From CALSMU01 sp965230225 (GTDB lineage: Bacteria > Bacteroidota > Bacteroidia > Flavobacteriales_D > Parvicellaceae), in contig CBDDKM010000004.1 in NCBI GenBank assembly GCA_965230225.1, positions 62,001 through 126,000 on the forward strand: DNA of 64,000 bases. The letters run 5' to 3'. Positions 46,679 through 54,619 of this stretch are shown here, in pieces. The translations under genes and the position numbers were made by a program. How positions within the stretch are numbered: the first letter of the stretch is position 1; each line of letters opens with the position of its first letter. The notes under the pieces were generated by a model that worked only from the letters and a program-made list of their open reading frames with translations, was not told where the DNA came from and searched no databases.

Positions 46679-46686
46679 CAAATTTA
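46679..46686 (-). promoter_or_regulatory. Possible -7 element of the PLP-enzyme gene
   Basis: Minus-strand TAAATTTG matches TAnnTTTG. The start of transcription would fall about 18 nt before the ATG at 46654, which supports that start. No -33 element is clear. Confidence 0.4.
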
Positions 46687-46763
46687 AAGAAATTATATGG
46701 ATTGGGGTAGTGTGGTTGGGGTTCAATCTAAAAATCTTTGGATGCAATAAGTATACAAATCAA

Positions 46764-47486
46764 TTAATTTTCATAGAGAAGATTTTTTAGTGCTGAACCT
46801 TTAAAGTTTACCTTTTGATAAATAGAATGCTTATCCAACTTTCTAAGGATATTAAAATCGACATCAATGGCAGTTAGAACCCCTAATTCATGTTGATTTG
46901 CAATTTTTAAGAATATGAATAATTCATCAGAATAATCATTGGCTACTATTTCGTCGTAATGATCGATTAAGTATTTTACATCATTATGATCTAACCATTC
47001 AAGAATTCCAATGCTATCGAAGCAGGTTGCCGTCACTCTACCTCCAAAACCAATCCGTTTAATGTACTTCTCGGCAACAGTATTATCCGACTTGTATTCA
47101 AGACTAATTAACGAGCGTCCACCTTCTAGTTTAAAATATGGAGATGTAATGGCACATCTCGAAAAAACAAGAAGTTGTAGCATGTCGCAAAAATCAGACA
47201 TAGTCGGAGGATTAAAATCCCAAATATCACTGGGGTCTGACATGTTTTCTACATATTTCGTAAATTCTGGATATTGTTTAAAATCTTTTGACCTTTTATT
47301 AGATAGTACTATTAAATCTTTGATCCTATCATCTGTACTTTTCTCACCATCGTAATCAAGGAACAGATCATTATTAAATTTGTCGAAGTAGGATCGAAGT
47401 ATATCATGGTTACCCTTCATTATCGGTATAACTTCTTCTTCAAATTTTTTACTGTCAAATAAATGAAGTGTTTTCCAGTAGCCCAT
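46764..47486 (-). CDS. Conserved-looking cytoplasmic protein, unknown function
   Basis: The first ATG (47486) gives 240 residues starting MGYWKTLHLFDSKKFEEEV; a GTG at 47561 would add 25 residues that look random (proline, tryptophan, lysine). The protein is soluble and mixed alpha/beta, with acidic helical segments (YLIDHYDEIVANDYSDELFI) and a glycine/Cys patch (RIGFGGRVTATCFDSIGILE). The style recalls small immunity or SMI1/KNR4-like proteins, but no signature confirms this. It is alone on its strand, separated from the PLP gene by 109 nt. Confidence 0.68.
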   Translation of the reverse strand: MGYWKTLHLFDSKKFEEEVIPIMKGNHDILRSYFDKFNNDLFLDYDGEKSTDDRIKDLIVLSNKRSKDFKQYPEFTKYVENMSDPSDIWDFNPPTMSDFCDMLQLLVFSRCAITSPYFKLEGGRSLISLEYKSDNTVAEKYIKRIGFGGRVTATCFDSIGILEWLDHNDVKYLIDHYDEIVANDYSDELFIFLKIANQHELGVLTAIDVDFNILRKLDKHSIYQKVNFKGSALKNLLYEN

Positions 47487-47690
47487 AGTATTTTGTTTTA
47501 CTTTACAAGGTACAGCTTTGGGGTGGTATTTAAAAAACCAATTCTTAAAAGGAGGTATCACTTTGTAAATTTGATCAATATGATTTTGAATCAGTTTAAG
47601 AAAGTTCTAATAACCTGAATATCTTGAAGACATAAATTGTACCTTTATAAGAAGTTGTATTCTAATACTCCTGAAATTAAAAAGCAATAA

Positions 47691-48407
47691 ATGAAACTTA
47701 TAATAACAACATTATCTTTTCTCTTTATCTGTCAGTTTGGTTTTTCTCAATGGGTAGAAATATCTGCTGAAGAAATGAAGGAAACTTTTGCTCAGATAGA
47801 TTCAAACTTTATAAAAAAGGAACCCTTTCGTATGGACCTAAGTACTACTTGGTATTATGGGCATGAAAGTAATGAGGTGGATAAGGAGTTAACAGGGTAT
47901 TTAATACGAAAAAATGAGCTAATATTTGGGGAGGCTAATGGTATTAAAACTGTTCAAAATAGTGAGTATAGGTTGATAATAACACCAGGTAAGAAAACGG
48001 TGAAAATTACGGACAAGAGGAATCAAGCGCCAGCCGTTCCTATGGGACGTAATTTGAAAAGAGCGACCAAAATTGAGAAACAGGAAGAAAATGGAATTGT
48101 GACCTACAGAGTTAATATGGAAGAAGGTTCCAAATATTCAAAATTTGAAATCTTAATTGGTAAAATGGGTTTGGCGGAAAAAGTAACCTATTATTTCTCT
48201 AGAAAAAAGGAGAGAACGAATGAGAAGGGAGAAAAGGAAACTTACCTACCTAGAATGGAATTTTGTTTTAAAAACATAACACCTCATAAATTCTCAGCGG
48301 AAGATGTGGCAACCGAAAAGTTTATTGTTCAAAAAGATGGGGATTGGGTAGGTACAGGTACTTGTAAAGATTATCGAGTTGTTGATATAAGAGTCCGAGT
48401 GGATTAA
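47691..48407 (+). CDS. Secreted LolA-like protein
   Basis: 238 residues with signal peptide MKLIITTLSFLFICQFGFSQ. The order of strands (FRMDLSTTWYYGHES, GYLIRKNELIFGEANGIKTV, YRLIITPGKKTVKITD, KFEILIGKMGLAEKVTYYF, PRMEFCFKNITPHKF) resembles the half-barrel of LolA/LppX proteins that carry lipids or lipoproteins across the periplasm. The resemblance is by strand layout, not by a diagnostic motif. A small membrane protein gene follows after 3 nt and probably shares the transcript. Confidence 0.65.
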   Translation: MKLIITTLSFLFICQFGFSQWVEISAEEMKETFAQIDSNFIKKEPFRMDLSTTWYYGHESNEVDKELTGYLIRKNELIFGEANGIKTVQNSEYRLIITPGKKTVKITDKRNQAPAVPMGRNLKRATKIEKQEENGIVTYRVNMEEGSKYSKFEILIGKMGLAEKVTYYFSRKKERTNEKGEKETYLPRMEFCFKNITPHKFSAEDVATEKFIVQKDGDWVGTGTCKDYRVVDIRVRVD

Positions 48408-48410
48408 TCC

Positions 48411-48689
48411 ATGGACGATAAAGCATTCATATTTTTCATACTAATTCCCTTTTGCATCTTACTGCCAGGGTTTTTGTTAGTGCGCAAAAACATGAAAGGG
48501 ATGTTGATCTACCTCTTGCTTATAGCCATAGTAGTAATAGGAAATGTAATATACATTAAGTTCAAACCAAGAGGCTCTGGTGTAGACTTTGGCGCGGCCA
48601 TTACCTGGCTGGCAACACTTTATTTGGAGCTGATAGGAATATTGATCTTCTCTATAGCTCACTGGTCTTTTTACAAGAGTAAGAAGTGA
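48411..48689 (+). CDS. Small membrane protein with three hydrophobic segments
   Basis: 92 residues with three strongly hydrophobic helices: AFIFFILIPFCILLPGFLLV, MLIYLLLIAIVVIGNVIYI and ITWLATLYLELIGILIFSIA, with Lys/Arg between the first two, which places that loop in the cytoplasm. No family recognised. It starts 3 nt after the LolA-like gene and converges on a lipoprotein gene with a 5-nt gap. Confidence 0.7.
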   Translation: MDDKAFIFFILIPFCILLPGFLLVRKNMKGMLIYLLLIAIVVIGNVIYIKFKPRGSGVDFGAAITWLATLYLELIGILIFSIAHWSFYKSKK

Positions 48690-48694
48690 TTTTT

Positions 48695-48976
48695 CTACCT
48701 ACAATTAGCCTTTTCCTTATGGTAAGCTTGCATTTCTTCGGTAGTAGCATTTTTAGGTGGTAAAAACTCTTTACAATCTTCTTCCACAATACCAATCTCC
48801 AATTCCAACATTTCTCTGGCTTCAGGATCAGTCTCAGTAGCTATCTTTCCTTTGTAATCCGTGTGTATTTCGGCACACTCGCAAAAGGTCCATTCTCCTA
48901 ATTCCTCGGATTCACCACAAGAAAATAAAGTGGTAGTAAGGCCTAAAAGCAATAATGTTTTGATCGTGATTTTCAT
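48695..48976 (-). CDS. Small predicted lipoprotein with conserved cysteines
   Basis: 93 residues. MKITIKTLLLLGLTTTLFSC ends in the lipobox with Cys20 as the lipidation site. The mature part is acidic and has three further cysteines (FCEC, then DCKEF and a final ANCR), which could form two disulfides in the periplasm. An EMQAYHKEKANCR tail ends the protein. No family recognised. A repeat-filled gap of 307 nt separates it from the next upstream gene. Confidence 0.7.
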   Translation of the reverse strand: MKITIKTLLLLGLTTTLFSCGESEELGEWTFCECAEIHTDYKGKIATETDPEAREMLELEIGIVEEDCKEFLPPKNATTEEMQAYHKEKANCR

Positions 48977-49097
48977 ACAAGTTCGTTTGTTCTCTAATAT
49001 TACGATTTTTTTGTAAATGTATTAGGTACTATGTACGAGGTATTATTGTTTTTGGTAAGTATCGGGTACTATGTTCCCAATATTTTATTAAAAATAG

Positions 49098-49275
49098 TTC
49101 TGGCATTTTCAATTTCAAGTACTTTAGGCATTTAAGGCATTTAAGGCATTTAAGGCATTTAAGGCATTTAAGGCATTTTAAGTATTCCAAACCATCCTCG
49201 GAAGTAGTGAAACGAATATCCGGGGAAGGCACTTCTAATTTTAGGCATTTCAAGTATTTCAAACTCCAGGCACTT
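49098..49275. repeat. Dispersed intergenic repeat, copy A
   Basis: This 178-nt segment and the one at 59986-60145 share three near-identical blocks in the same order: GGCATTTTCAATTTCAAG and its continuation to TTTAAGGCAT, then TTCCAAACCATCCTCGGAAG, then CGAATATCCGGGGAAGGCA, followed by degenerate AAGTATTTC/AAGTACTTC units. The 5' block carries a tandem expansion here. It fills nearly all of the gap 48977-49283; both copies lie between same-strand genes. Confidence 0.75.
49126..49179. repeat. 9-bp tandem repeat, six units
   Basis: Six consecutive copies of AGGCATTTA (the last is AGGCATTTT). Copy B of the same dispersed element has only one to two units at this point, so the array is a local expansion. 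On the minus strand it reads as a meaningless L-K-C repeat. Confidence 0.85.
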
Positions 49276-49283
49276 TAAATATT

Positions 49284-50525
49284 TCAAAACTCCGCAGAGT
49301 AAACAGAAGCAGTTTTAGTCTTAGGGTGTAGTAAAACCAGTAATCCTCTGTATTCAATATTTCCAAAGGCTTTGATTTTACTCTTTTTATCCTGACCAAT
49401 TTCTCTTACTTTTTTTCCTTCTTCGTTAAATAAACAAGCAAAAACACCTGCCATTGCATTTACTTTTCCTCTGTTGTATCTGGCAACCATTTCATCAGAT
49501 CGGTCCACTAATTTTCCGGTAGAACCATCAAACTTCATAGAAACAACAGCTCTACCTAAACTCATCATATAAATGAACTGATTATTTGGTAATTGAAATA
49601 ATTTTCTATTGTCTGGAGCAACATATTTAGTTTCATATTTTTTGTAATCTGCCACTTCATGTTTTTCCTTAAAGATTAAACTTCCATCCAATTTTACATG
49701 GTATAAGCAAAGTTCATTCAAGTAAGATTGACTAACGAAAATTGATTCGCCATCGTTGGAAAGTAATAATCTGTTTGTGGCATTCAAACCAACTTCTTGT
49801 GCTCCTTCGTAACTTGAATTTTGTGGAGTACCATTTTCATCAATTAACATGATGTCAATTCTATACTCTTTTTTTCTGGAATTAATCTTTCCGAATACAG
49901 GTTGACCGGAAGCATTTAAACCAAGGCAATTGTAAAAAGCACTTCCATTAACACCTCCTATATAAGAAGGGCCATCAACATCAATTGTTTTCATGGTAAC
50001 CTTCTTCGTGTCGTGGTTCATTCGAACAACGTAATACTGTTTGTACGATTCGTGTTTACGTAGTATATAAATGAGCTCTTCATTTGAGATAAAAACATCT
50101 TCAAGAGTAATCTTTCCAGGAAAACCTCCGGGAACAATTAGAGGGGATCTAACTTCATCTTTTCCATTTTTAGAAAAGTAAAACGCTCTGGAATCAGCAA
50201 GACCCGTTAAACAGATGTAGAAGTGATTACCATCAGGTGATAAAACGGTTTTATATCTGGATCTATTATCTGTGTTATAACCACGTGGATCTGGAATTTT
50301 TTCTGATACTTTTTTGATCTCACCTCCTTTGTTATTTAGCCAAACAATGTCCCATGTTCCAAACTTTACATCGCCATAGTCATTATCCGCAAATACTATT
50401 ACAGATCCATTTCCATTGGAGTTTTCGATTCCGGCTACTGTTTTATCTCCACCTAGCTTAAGTGTGTTCTGAGTGGTGGCAAAAAATGGTAAGGCTATTA
50501 AAAGGATAGCAACTAAAGATTTCAT
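49284..50525 (-). CDS. Secreted protein, probably a beta-propeller, unknown function
   Basis: 413 residues with signal peptide MKSLVAILLIALPFFATTQ. The mature part has propeller-like repeats of strand-turn-strand: YKTVLSPDGNHFYICLTG, FISNEELIYILRKHESYKQY, LLSNDGESIFVSQSYLNELC, LFQLPNNQFIYMMSLG. No catalytic residues or sorting domain are evident, so it is likely periplasmic or simply exported. Its C-terminus (VLLHPKTKTASVYSAEF) is complete. It sits upstream of repeat copy A and stands as a single gene. Confidence 0.72.
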   Translation of the reverse strand: MKSLVAILLIALPFFATTQNTLKLGGDKTVAGIENSNGNGSVIVFADNDYGDVKFGTWDIVWLNNKGGEIKKVSEKIPDPRGYNTDNRSRYKTVLSPDGNHFYICLTGLADSRAFYFSKNGKDEVRSPLIVPGGFPGKITLEDVFISNEELIYILRKHESYKQYYVVRMNHDTKKVTMKTIDVDGPSYIGGVNGSAFYNCLGLNASGQPVFGKINSRKKEYRIDIMLIDENGTPQNSSYEGAQEVGLNATNRLLLSNDGESIFVSQSYLNELCLYHVKLDGSLIFKEKHEVADYKKYETKYVAPDNRKLFQLPNNQFIYMMSLGRAVVSMKFDGSTGKLVDRSDEMVARYNRGKVNAMAGVFACLFNEEGKKVREIGQDKKSKIKAFGNIEYRGLLVLLHPKTKTASVYSAEF

Positions 50526-50682
50526 AACTTTTTTGATTGGTTAGTCATAACAAAGTTCGTTATAGATTACTTCTTAAAGAAACCAATTATAAAACCTGTA
50601 ATACCAATTGTAAATTGGCATGTAGGTAGTAATATAATAATGAAAAAAGGCAGGATAAATAACCCTGCCTTTGTGTGCTCAT

Positions 50683-51033
50683 TTAGTATTTTTTTGGTGG
50701 AATGTATACGTTTGGTTCTTCAACGGAACCATCGTAGGTGTAATCACATTCCGCAGGACCGTAGTAACGGTCCCATCCGGAACCATTACATCGGAACCGG
50801 TTACCAGTGTTTTCGAAGCAAACAACCGAGAATTGTGGTACTTGAATTACCTGATTATTTTGAACAAGGTTACAGTGACCATAAATGGCCAACTTCGAAT
50901 TAGGGGTAACCGGAGTTTCAATGCTTTCAACGCCATTGTTTTTGTTTTCCAATGTTTCGTACTTCGAACATGAACCGAACGAAATAACAGTTGCAAGCAA
51001 CATAAATGCTACTACTTTTAGCTTGTTTTTCAT
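50683..51033 (-). CDS. Small predicted lipoprotein
   Basis: 116 residues. The signal MKNKLKVVAFMLLATVISFG is followed by SCSKYETLENK, with the first Cys as the lipidation site. The mature part has cysteines in HCNLVQNN, VVCFENTGN, RFRCNGSG and ECDYTYDG, suggesting a disulfide-stabilised beta module, and ends IPPKKY. No family recognised. Poorly supported beyond the lipobox and its isolated position between same-strand genes. Confidence 0.66.
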   Translation of the reverse strand: MKNKLKVVAFMLLATVISFGSCSKYETLENKNNGVESIETPVTPNSKLAIYGHCNLVQNNQVIQVPQFSVVCFENTGNRFRCNGSGWDRYYGPAECDYTYDGSVEEPNVYIPPKKY

Positions 51034-51160
51034 AATATAAATATTAAAGTTTCTAGGCTAAAAGTAATATGTCATATAATCCAAGATAGGCACATTTTAG
51101 AAAAGACACCTTTCTATTTAGAGATGGTAAATTGGGGGCAAATTTGGAAAAATAACACAA

Positions 51161-51886
51161 TCAAAATGCGTTAAAAGCGAGTGTTAACTTCAAACCAATT
51201 AAGTTAACGCGTTCATTAGATCGGATAAGAGCTCCATTTGTTTCGCTAGAATTAAAAAAATGGTTTGAACCGGTTTCAGGTGTAAAATTCAATTTGGTAA
51301 TTGGAAAATCACAAAATACTTCAGTGCCTATAATTAACTTGTCAAGAACTGATTCATACCTCCCGATTCCAAAGCAAATACCAAAGTAACTAACTGTACC
51401 TAACCTTTCGTTTAAATGTTCATAATTACCTGATGTTGAGTTGTAGGTTTCGTATGCATTTATTTTTCCATTTCTTTTACTTACCCTAAAGGATGTGTAG
51501 GGGCCAAGAGGAGAAATACTTCCCTTTTTCTTTTTAAAAATCTTTAGGTCCACAAAGGTAGAGTTGGTTAGTATCAATGATCTGGTATTACTTCCGTTTA
51601 AAGTATTTTCATCGCTATAGGTTCTAAATTCGGTATGAGAATTAAATCTTTCGAAACCTAAACCAATAGACAATTTTCTCGAGAGAATATAATGATAATC
51701 AATACTCGTTTTAAGACCTGTCCAGGTCGTGAAAGTATAATTGTCTCGCTCGCTAAAATCTTGAAGAATTGAAATAAACCCTACTGATGTTCCAAATGAA
51801 AAAAGGTGTTTGTTTCCATCGATTCCCTGAGTTTTTCCCATCAGGAATGAAAAGCATAGGCCAAAAACTAATAGTATTCTTTTCAT
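51161..51886 (-). CDS. Predicted outer-membrane beta-barrel protein of the LytS/M48 operon
   Basis: 241 residues with signal peptide MKRILLVFGLCFSFLMGKTQG. The body alternates aromatic/polar strands (LFSFGTSVGFISILQDF, LSIGLGFERFNSHTEF, YFGICFGIGRYESV, LNLIG-like last strands) and ends with the barrel-like LIGLKLTLAFNAF, whose terminal Phe fits BAM recognition. Its ATG overlaps the M48 peptidase stop (ATGA), so it is the last gene of the kinase-regulator-peptidase operon. Envelope function is inferred. Confidence 0.75.
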   Translation of the reverse strand: MKRILLVFGLCFSFLMGKTQGIDGNKHLFSFGTSVGFISILQDFSERDNYTFTTWTGLKTSIDYHYILSRKLSIGLGFERFNSHTEFRTYSDENTLNGSNTRSLILTNSTFVDLKIFKKKKGSISPLGPYTSFRVSKRNGKINAYETYNSTSGNYEHLNERLGTVSYFGICFGIGRYESVLDKLIIGTEVFCDFPITKLNFTPETGSNHFFNSSETNGALIRSNERVNLIGLKLTLAFNAF

Positions 51887-53868
51887 TTACATTTATGTAT
51901 TTGGTTTAAAACATAATAGATGTTGGCTCCTAAAACTCCATTACCTCCTTTTTGATCCATGTGATTTTCGAATTCGAATTTAGTTTCTCCATCAACCATC
52001 GAAACTAATTCACTATAAAATAAAGAGTGTTCGTTAGGTTTAAGAAAAGAGTATATAGAAAATGGAATTGGTAGGATGGCAAAACAAAATACAAGGGGTA
52101 TTGCAATATCCTTAATTGTTTTTGGGGTTTTAGCAGAAACTCCAAAAGAAAGAAGTATCTCGTTAGAATGATATTTATTCATTATGTGTTTAATATCATC
52201 TTCGTATAAACTAACAAATCCGGTTATATTTTTTAATCTGTTTCTCTCTTCCAGAAATTTCATTAACGAGGTAATTTCGTTCCACTTTTGGGCATCATTT
52301 TTTGTTAAAGTCTTTATATCCAGAATATGGATTTCTGAATTGACTTTTTTCCCGGAAATCTGAACTTTCGAATTGAAATCCTTTTGCTTTTCTACTGAAA
52401 AGTTATAGTTAAATTGATTTTTGGATTTGGTGAGATTTACTCTTACAAATTCAGGGTTTAAAACAATTAAACCAGAGTTACTTATAAGACAGTTGTTTTG
52501 CTCAGAAGATATAGAATGAATATCGGTAGGTTCCTTTATGGTTAAATTAAATGTAGTATCAATTGCCAACGATAATTCATTTTGTTCTCCACAATCTGTG
52601 TTATTCAGGTCGTTGATGATCTCATCTATTTCGTCATTCTTGAAATCGTAATTTGAGTTATGGTTTAAGCACTCAGAATAACACCATTTTAATAGGTCTG
52701 AATTACTTAAGTCATTTCTTACAAAATCTACAAAACGATAGAAAAACGAGTTGTATTTATAATTAATAGAAGGTAAACAATAGTCTTTTCTATAACTGCA
52801 GGCAAGTTTCGTTAGCCCATAAATAGCCCTGACTTTTTGATAAGATAAGTATGGATCGTTACTATACTGTTTGGTAAGGTGACTAATTAAGTAGAATGAC
52901 GAGTAAAAGTCGAAGTTCTCATTGTATAGCTGTACCAGTTCGAATTGACTTATCTTTTTTATTGTCAGGAATTGTTGAGAGGAGGATACCCCCTTTTTCT
53001 TTTTTAGACTTTTTTCTAGAAGTATTTTGAGTCGGAGTTTTGGGGCAGGGTGGGTGGACAGGTTTAAAGTATCTTTACTGGCCTCAGTTGAGGTATTAAG
53101 TGGGGGCGTGTCAAAGAATAAAGAGTCATTAAACTTAAGGTGTGGATTTTCAATAGTTTCAATCGAATCATCTACTTCGAAAACAGGTAAATCAGCATCT
53201 TTTAGAACAGTAAAAATAGGAGTTAAAGCTTCCCAGCTGTATCCTGCCTTTTCAAAAATTACCAGTCCATCCAGATCAGCTTCGGTTTCTTTATCTCTGG
53301 AGTATTGGCATTTTTCCAGTGCTATTTTCCATTTGTCATTGGTCCGTTTATTTCTTTTTTCGATCTCCTGATCTTCTACATATCCTTCTAATACATGTTG
53401 GTTTATATAGTGTGCAATTTCATGAGAAAGAACAAAGGCAAGTTCATCTTCTGAGCTTAATCGGGCTAATAGTCCAAGGTTCACAAAAATGCTTCCATCA
53501 GAAGTGGTAAATGCGTTAACAGAAGAATATCGGATGGTGTAGACTCTAATTTTTTTGCTCAGCTCAGGATTGTCCTTTAGCAGTTTATTTTTTACCTGTT
53601 CCAGGTATAAGCTAATGGTGTCATTAAAAAGAACTAGACCGCTTTGATAAAGCCTACTCAAAAAATAGGTGTCGCTTTTATAATAAGATATTTTGCTTTT
53701 AGATTTTTTAATGATGGTGTCCTGAGATGCCCTTGATTCAAATTCTACAATCAAATCTTTTCTGAAGTCATGTGGAATTTCACCAGAGCACTCTAAAGGT
53801 TCATATACCTGAGCGGTTATGGCTAGAGTAGAGAATAAAAGAGAAAGGATAGTTATTGCTGATCTCAC
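51883..53868 (-). CDS. M48-family zinc metallopeptidase with C-terminal membrane segment
   Basis: Start chosen at GTG 53868, 1 nt after the regulator's stop, because it gives the signal peptide VRSAITILSLLFSTLAITAQ; an ATG at 53913 would overlap the regulator by 44 nt and add MPEKEEPG. 661 residues. NAFTTSDGSIFVNLGLLARL is the usual M48 strand before the active site HEIAH (His149, Glu150, His153), and the third ligand is Glu196 in DKETEADLDG. Far downstream a membrane segment (IAIPLVFCFAILPIPFSIYSFL, about 600-622) is followed by a polar tail. It may process envelope proteins under control of the two-component pair in the same operon. Confidence 0.85.
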   Translation of the reverse strand: MRSAITILSLLFSTLAITAQVYEPLECSGEIPHDFRKDLIVEFESRASQDTIIKKSKSKISYYKSDTYFLSRLYQSGLVLFNDTISLYLEQVKNKLLKDNPELSKKIRVYTIRYSSVNAFTTSDGSIFVNLGLLARLSSEDELAFVLSHEIAHYINQHVLEGYVEDQEIEKRNKRTNDKWKIALEKCQYSRDKETEADLDGLVIFEKAGYSWEALTPIFTVLKDADLPVFEVDDSIETIENPHLKFNDSLFFDTPPLNTSTEASKDTLNLSTHPAPKLRLKILLEKSLKKKKGVSSSQQFLTIKKISQFELVQLYNENFDFYSSFYLISHLTKQYSNDPYLSYQKVRAIYGLTKLACSYRKDYCLPSINYKYNSFFYRFVDFVRNDLSNSDLLKWCYSECLNHNSNYDFKNDEIDEIINDLNNTDCGEQNELSLAIDTTFNLTIKEPTDIHSISSEQNNCLISNSGLIVLNPEFVRVNLTKSKNQFNYNFSVEKQKDFNSKVQISGKKVNSEIHILDIKTLTKNDAQKWNEITSLMKFLEERNRLKNITGFVSLYEDDIKHIMNKYHSNEILLSFGVSAKTPKTIKDIAIPLVFCFAILPIPFSIYSFLKPNEHSLFYSELVSMVDGETKFEFENHMDQKGGNGVLGANIYYVLNQIHKCK

Positions 53869-53869
53869 T

Positions 53870-54619
53870 TTAAATAAATTTTTCGATAAACCCGGCTCTT
53901 CTTTTTCTGGCAAGCTTTAATTCATCTCCATTTTTCATGATTACTGTTCCACCATCTTCTGTAGAATATTCTTTTACGAAAGAAAGGTTAACGAGCGATC
54001 CTTGATGTATTCTGTAAAACCCATATTCCTCCAATAGCCTTTCATAAGAACCGATGTTTTTACTGGCTACTACCCTGTTGGATTCTGATGTAATAAAGCG
54101 GGTATAGCTTCCATCGCCAATCAAGTGGTAAATATGGTCCAATTCAAGTACGTTAAAACCATTAATGCCTTTTACTACTAGCTTATGAATTTTTCTGTCC
54201 GAATAGTTTTCTACAAGTACTTTTAAACGATCGTTTCTACTTGATTTAATCATTTCTTTTTGTACAAGAAATTTGGTGATAATTTCGTCTAAGTTTTTGG
54301 TACTAATGGGTTTCATTAAGTATCCAAATGCGCTGCACTCAAATGCTTTTACAGCATAGTGATCAAATGCTGTAACAAAAACAAATTCCGTGTTAGTTTC
54401 CCCCACTTTATTAATCATGTCAAATCCGGTTCCACTGGGCATTTGAATGTCCAGGAAGGCTAAGTCTGGTTTACAGTCTTTAATTAGTTTTACTCCGGAC
54501 TCAACATCATCTGCTTCTCCTATCAATTCAATTTGATCTTTATAATTCGATTCAATTATGCCTCGCAATAGCTTTCTGGCTTTTGCCTCGTCTTCAATAA
54601 TTACTGCTCTAACTTTCAC
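53870..54619 (-). CDS. LytTR-family response regulator of the M48 operon
   Basis: 249 residues starting at GTG 54619, inside the kinase gene's end (11-nt overlap). Receiver with IIEDEA (7-12), phosphoacceptor Asp57 in LAFLDIQMPSG, VTAFDHYAVKAF and GYLMKPI. The LytTR domain (about 140-249) has LVVKGINGFNVLELDHIYHL, YTRFITSESNRVVASKN and FYRIHQGSLVNLSFVKEY. With the kinase it forms the third LytS/LytTR pair in this window. Confidence 0.92.
   Translation of the reverse strand: MKVRAVIIEDEAKARKLLRGIIESNYKDQIELIGEADDVESGVKLIKDCKPDLAFLDIQMPSGTGFDMINKVGETNTEFVFVTAFDHYAVKAFECSAFGYLMKPISTKNLDEIITKFLVQKEMIKSSRNDRLKVLVENYSDRKIHKLVVKGINGFNVLELDHIYHLIGDGSYTRFITSESNRVVASKNIGSYERLLEEYGFYRIHQGSLVNLSFVKEYSTEDGGTVIMKNGDELKLARKRRAGFIEKFI

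Noticed and set aside
46655..46747. 31-codon N-terminal extension of the PLP enzyme
   Set aside because: Non-conserved-looking sequence that spans the probable promoter element at 46679-46686.
49126..49179. Possible CRISPR array
   Set aside because: The units are 9 bp, contiguous and without spacers; no cas genes in the window.
49029..49262. 77-codon minus-strand ORF with L-K-C repeats
   Set aside because: It only translates the 9-bp tandem array and the dispersed repeat; no start or domain support.
50640..50973. Two plus-strand ORFs of 87 and 100 codons
   Set aside because: They are mostly antisense to the small lipoprotein gene and lack any signal peptide or motif.
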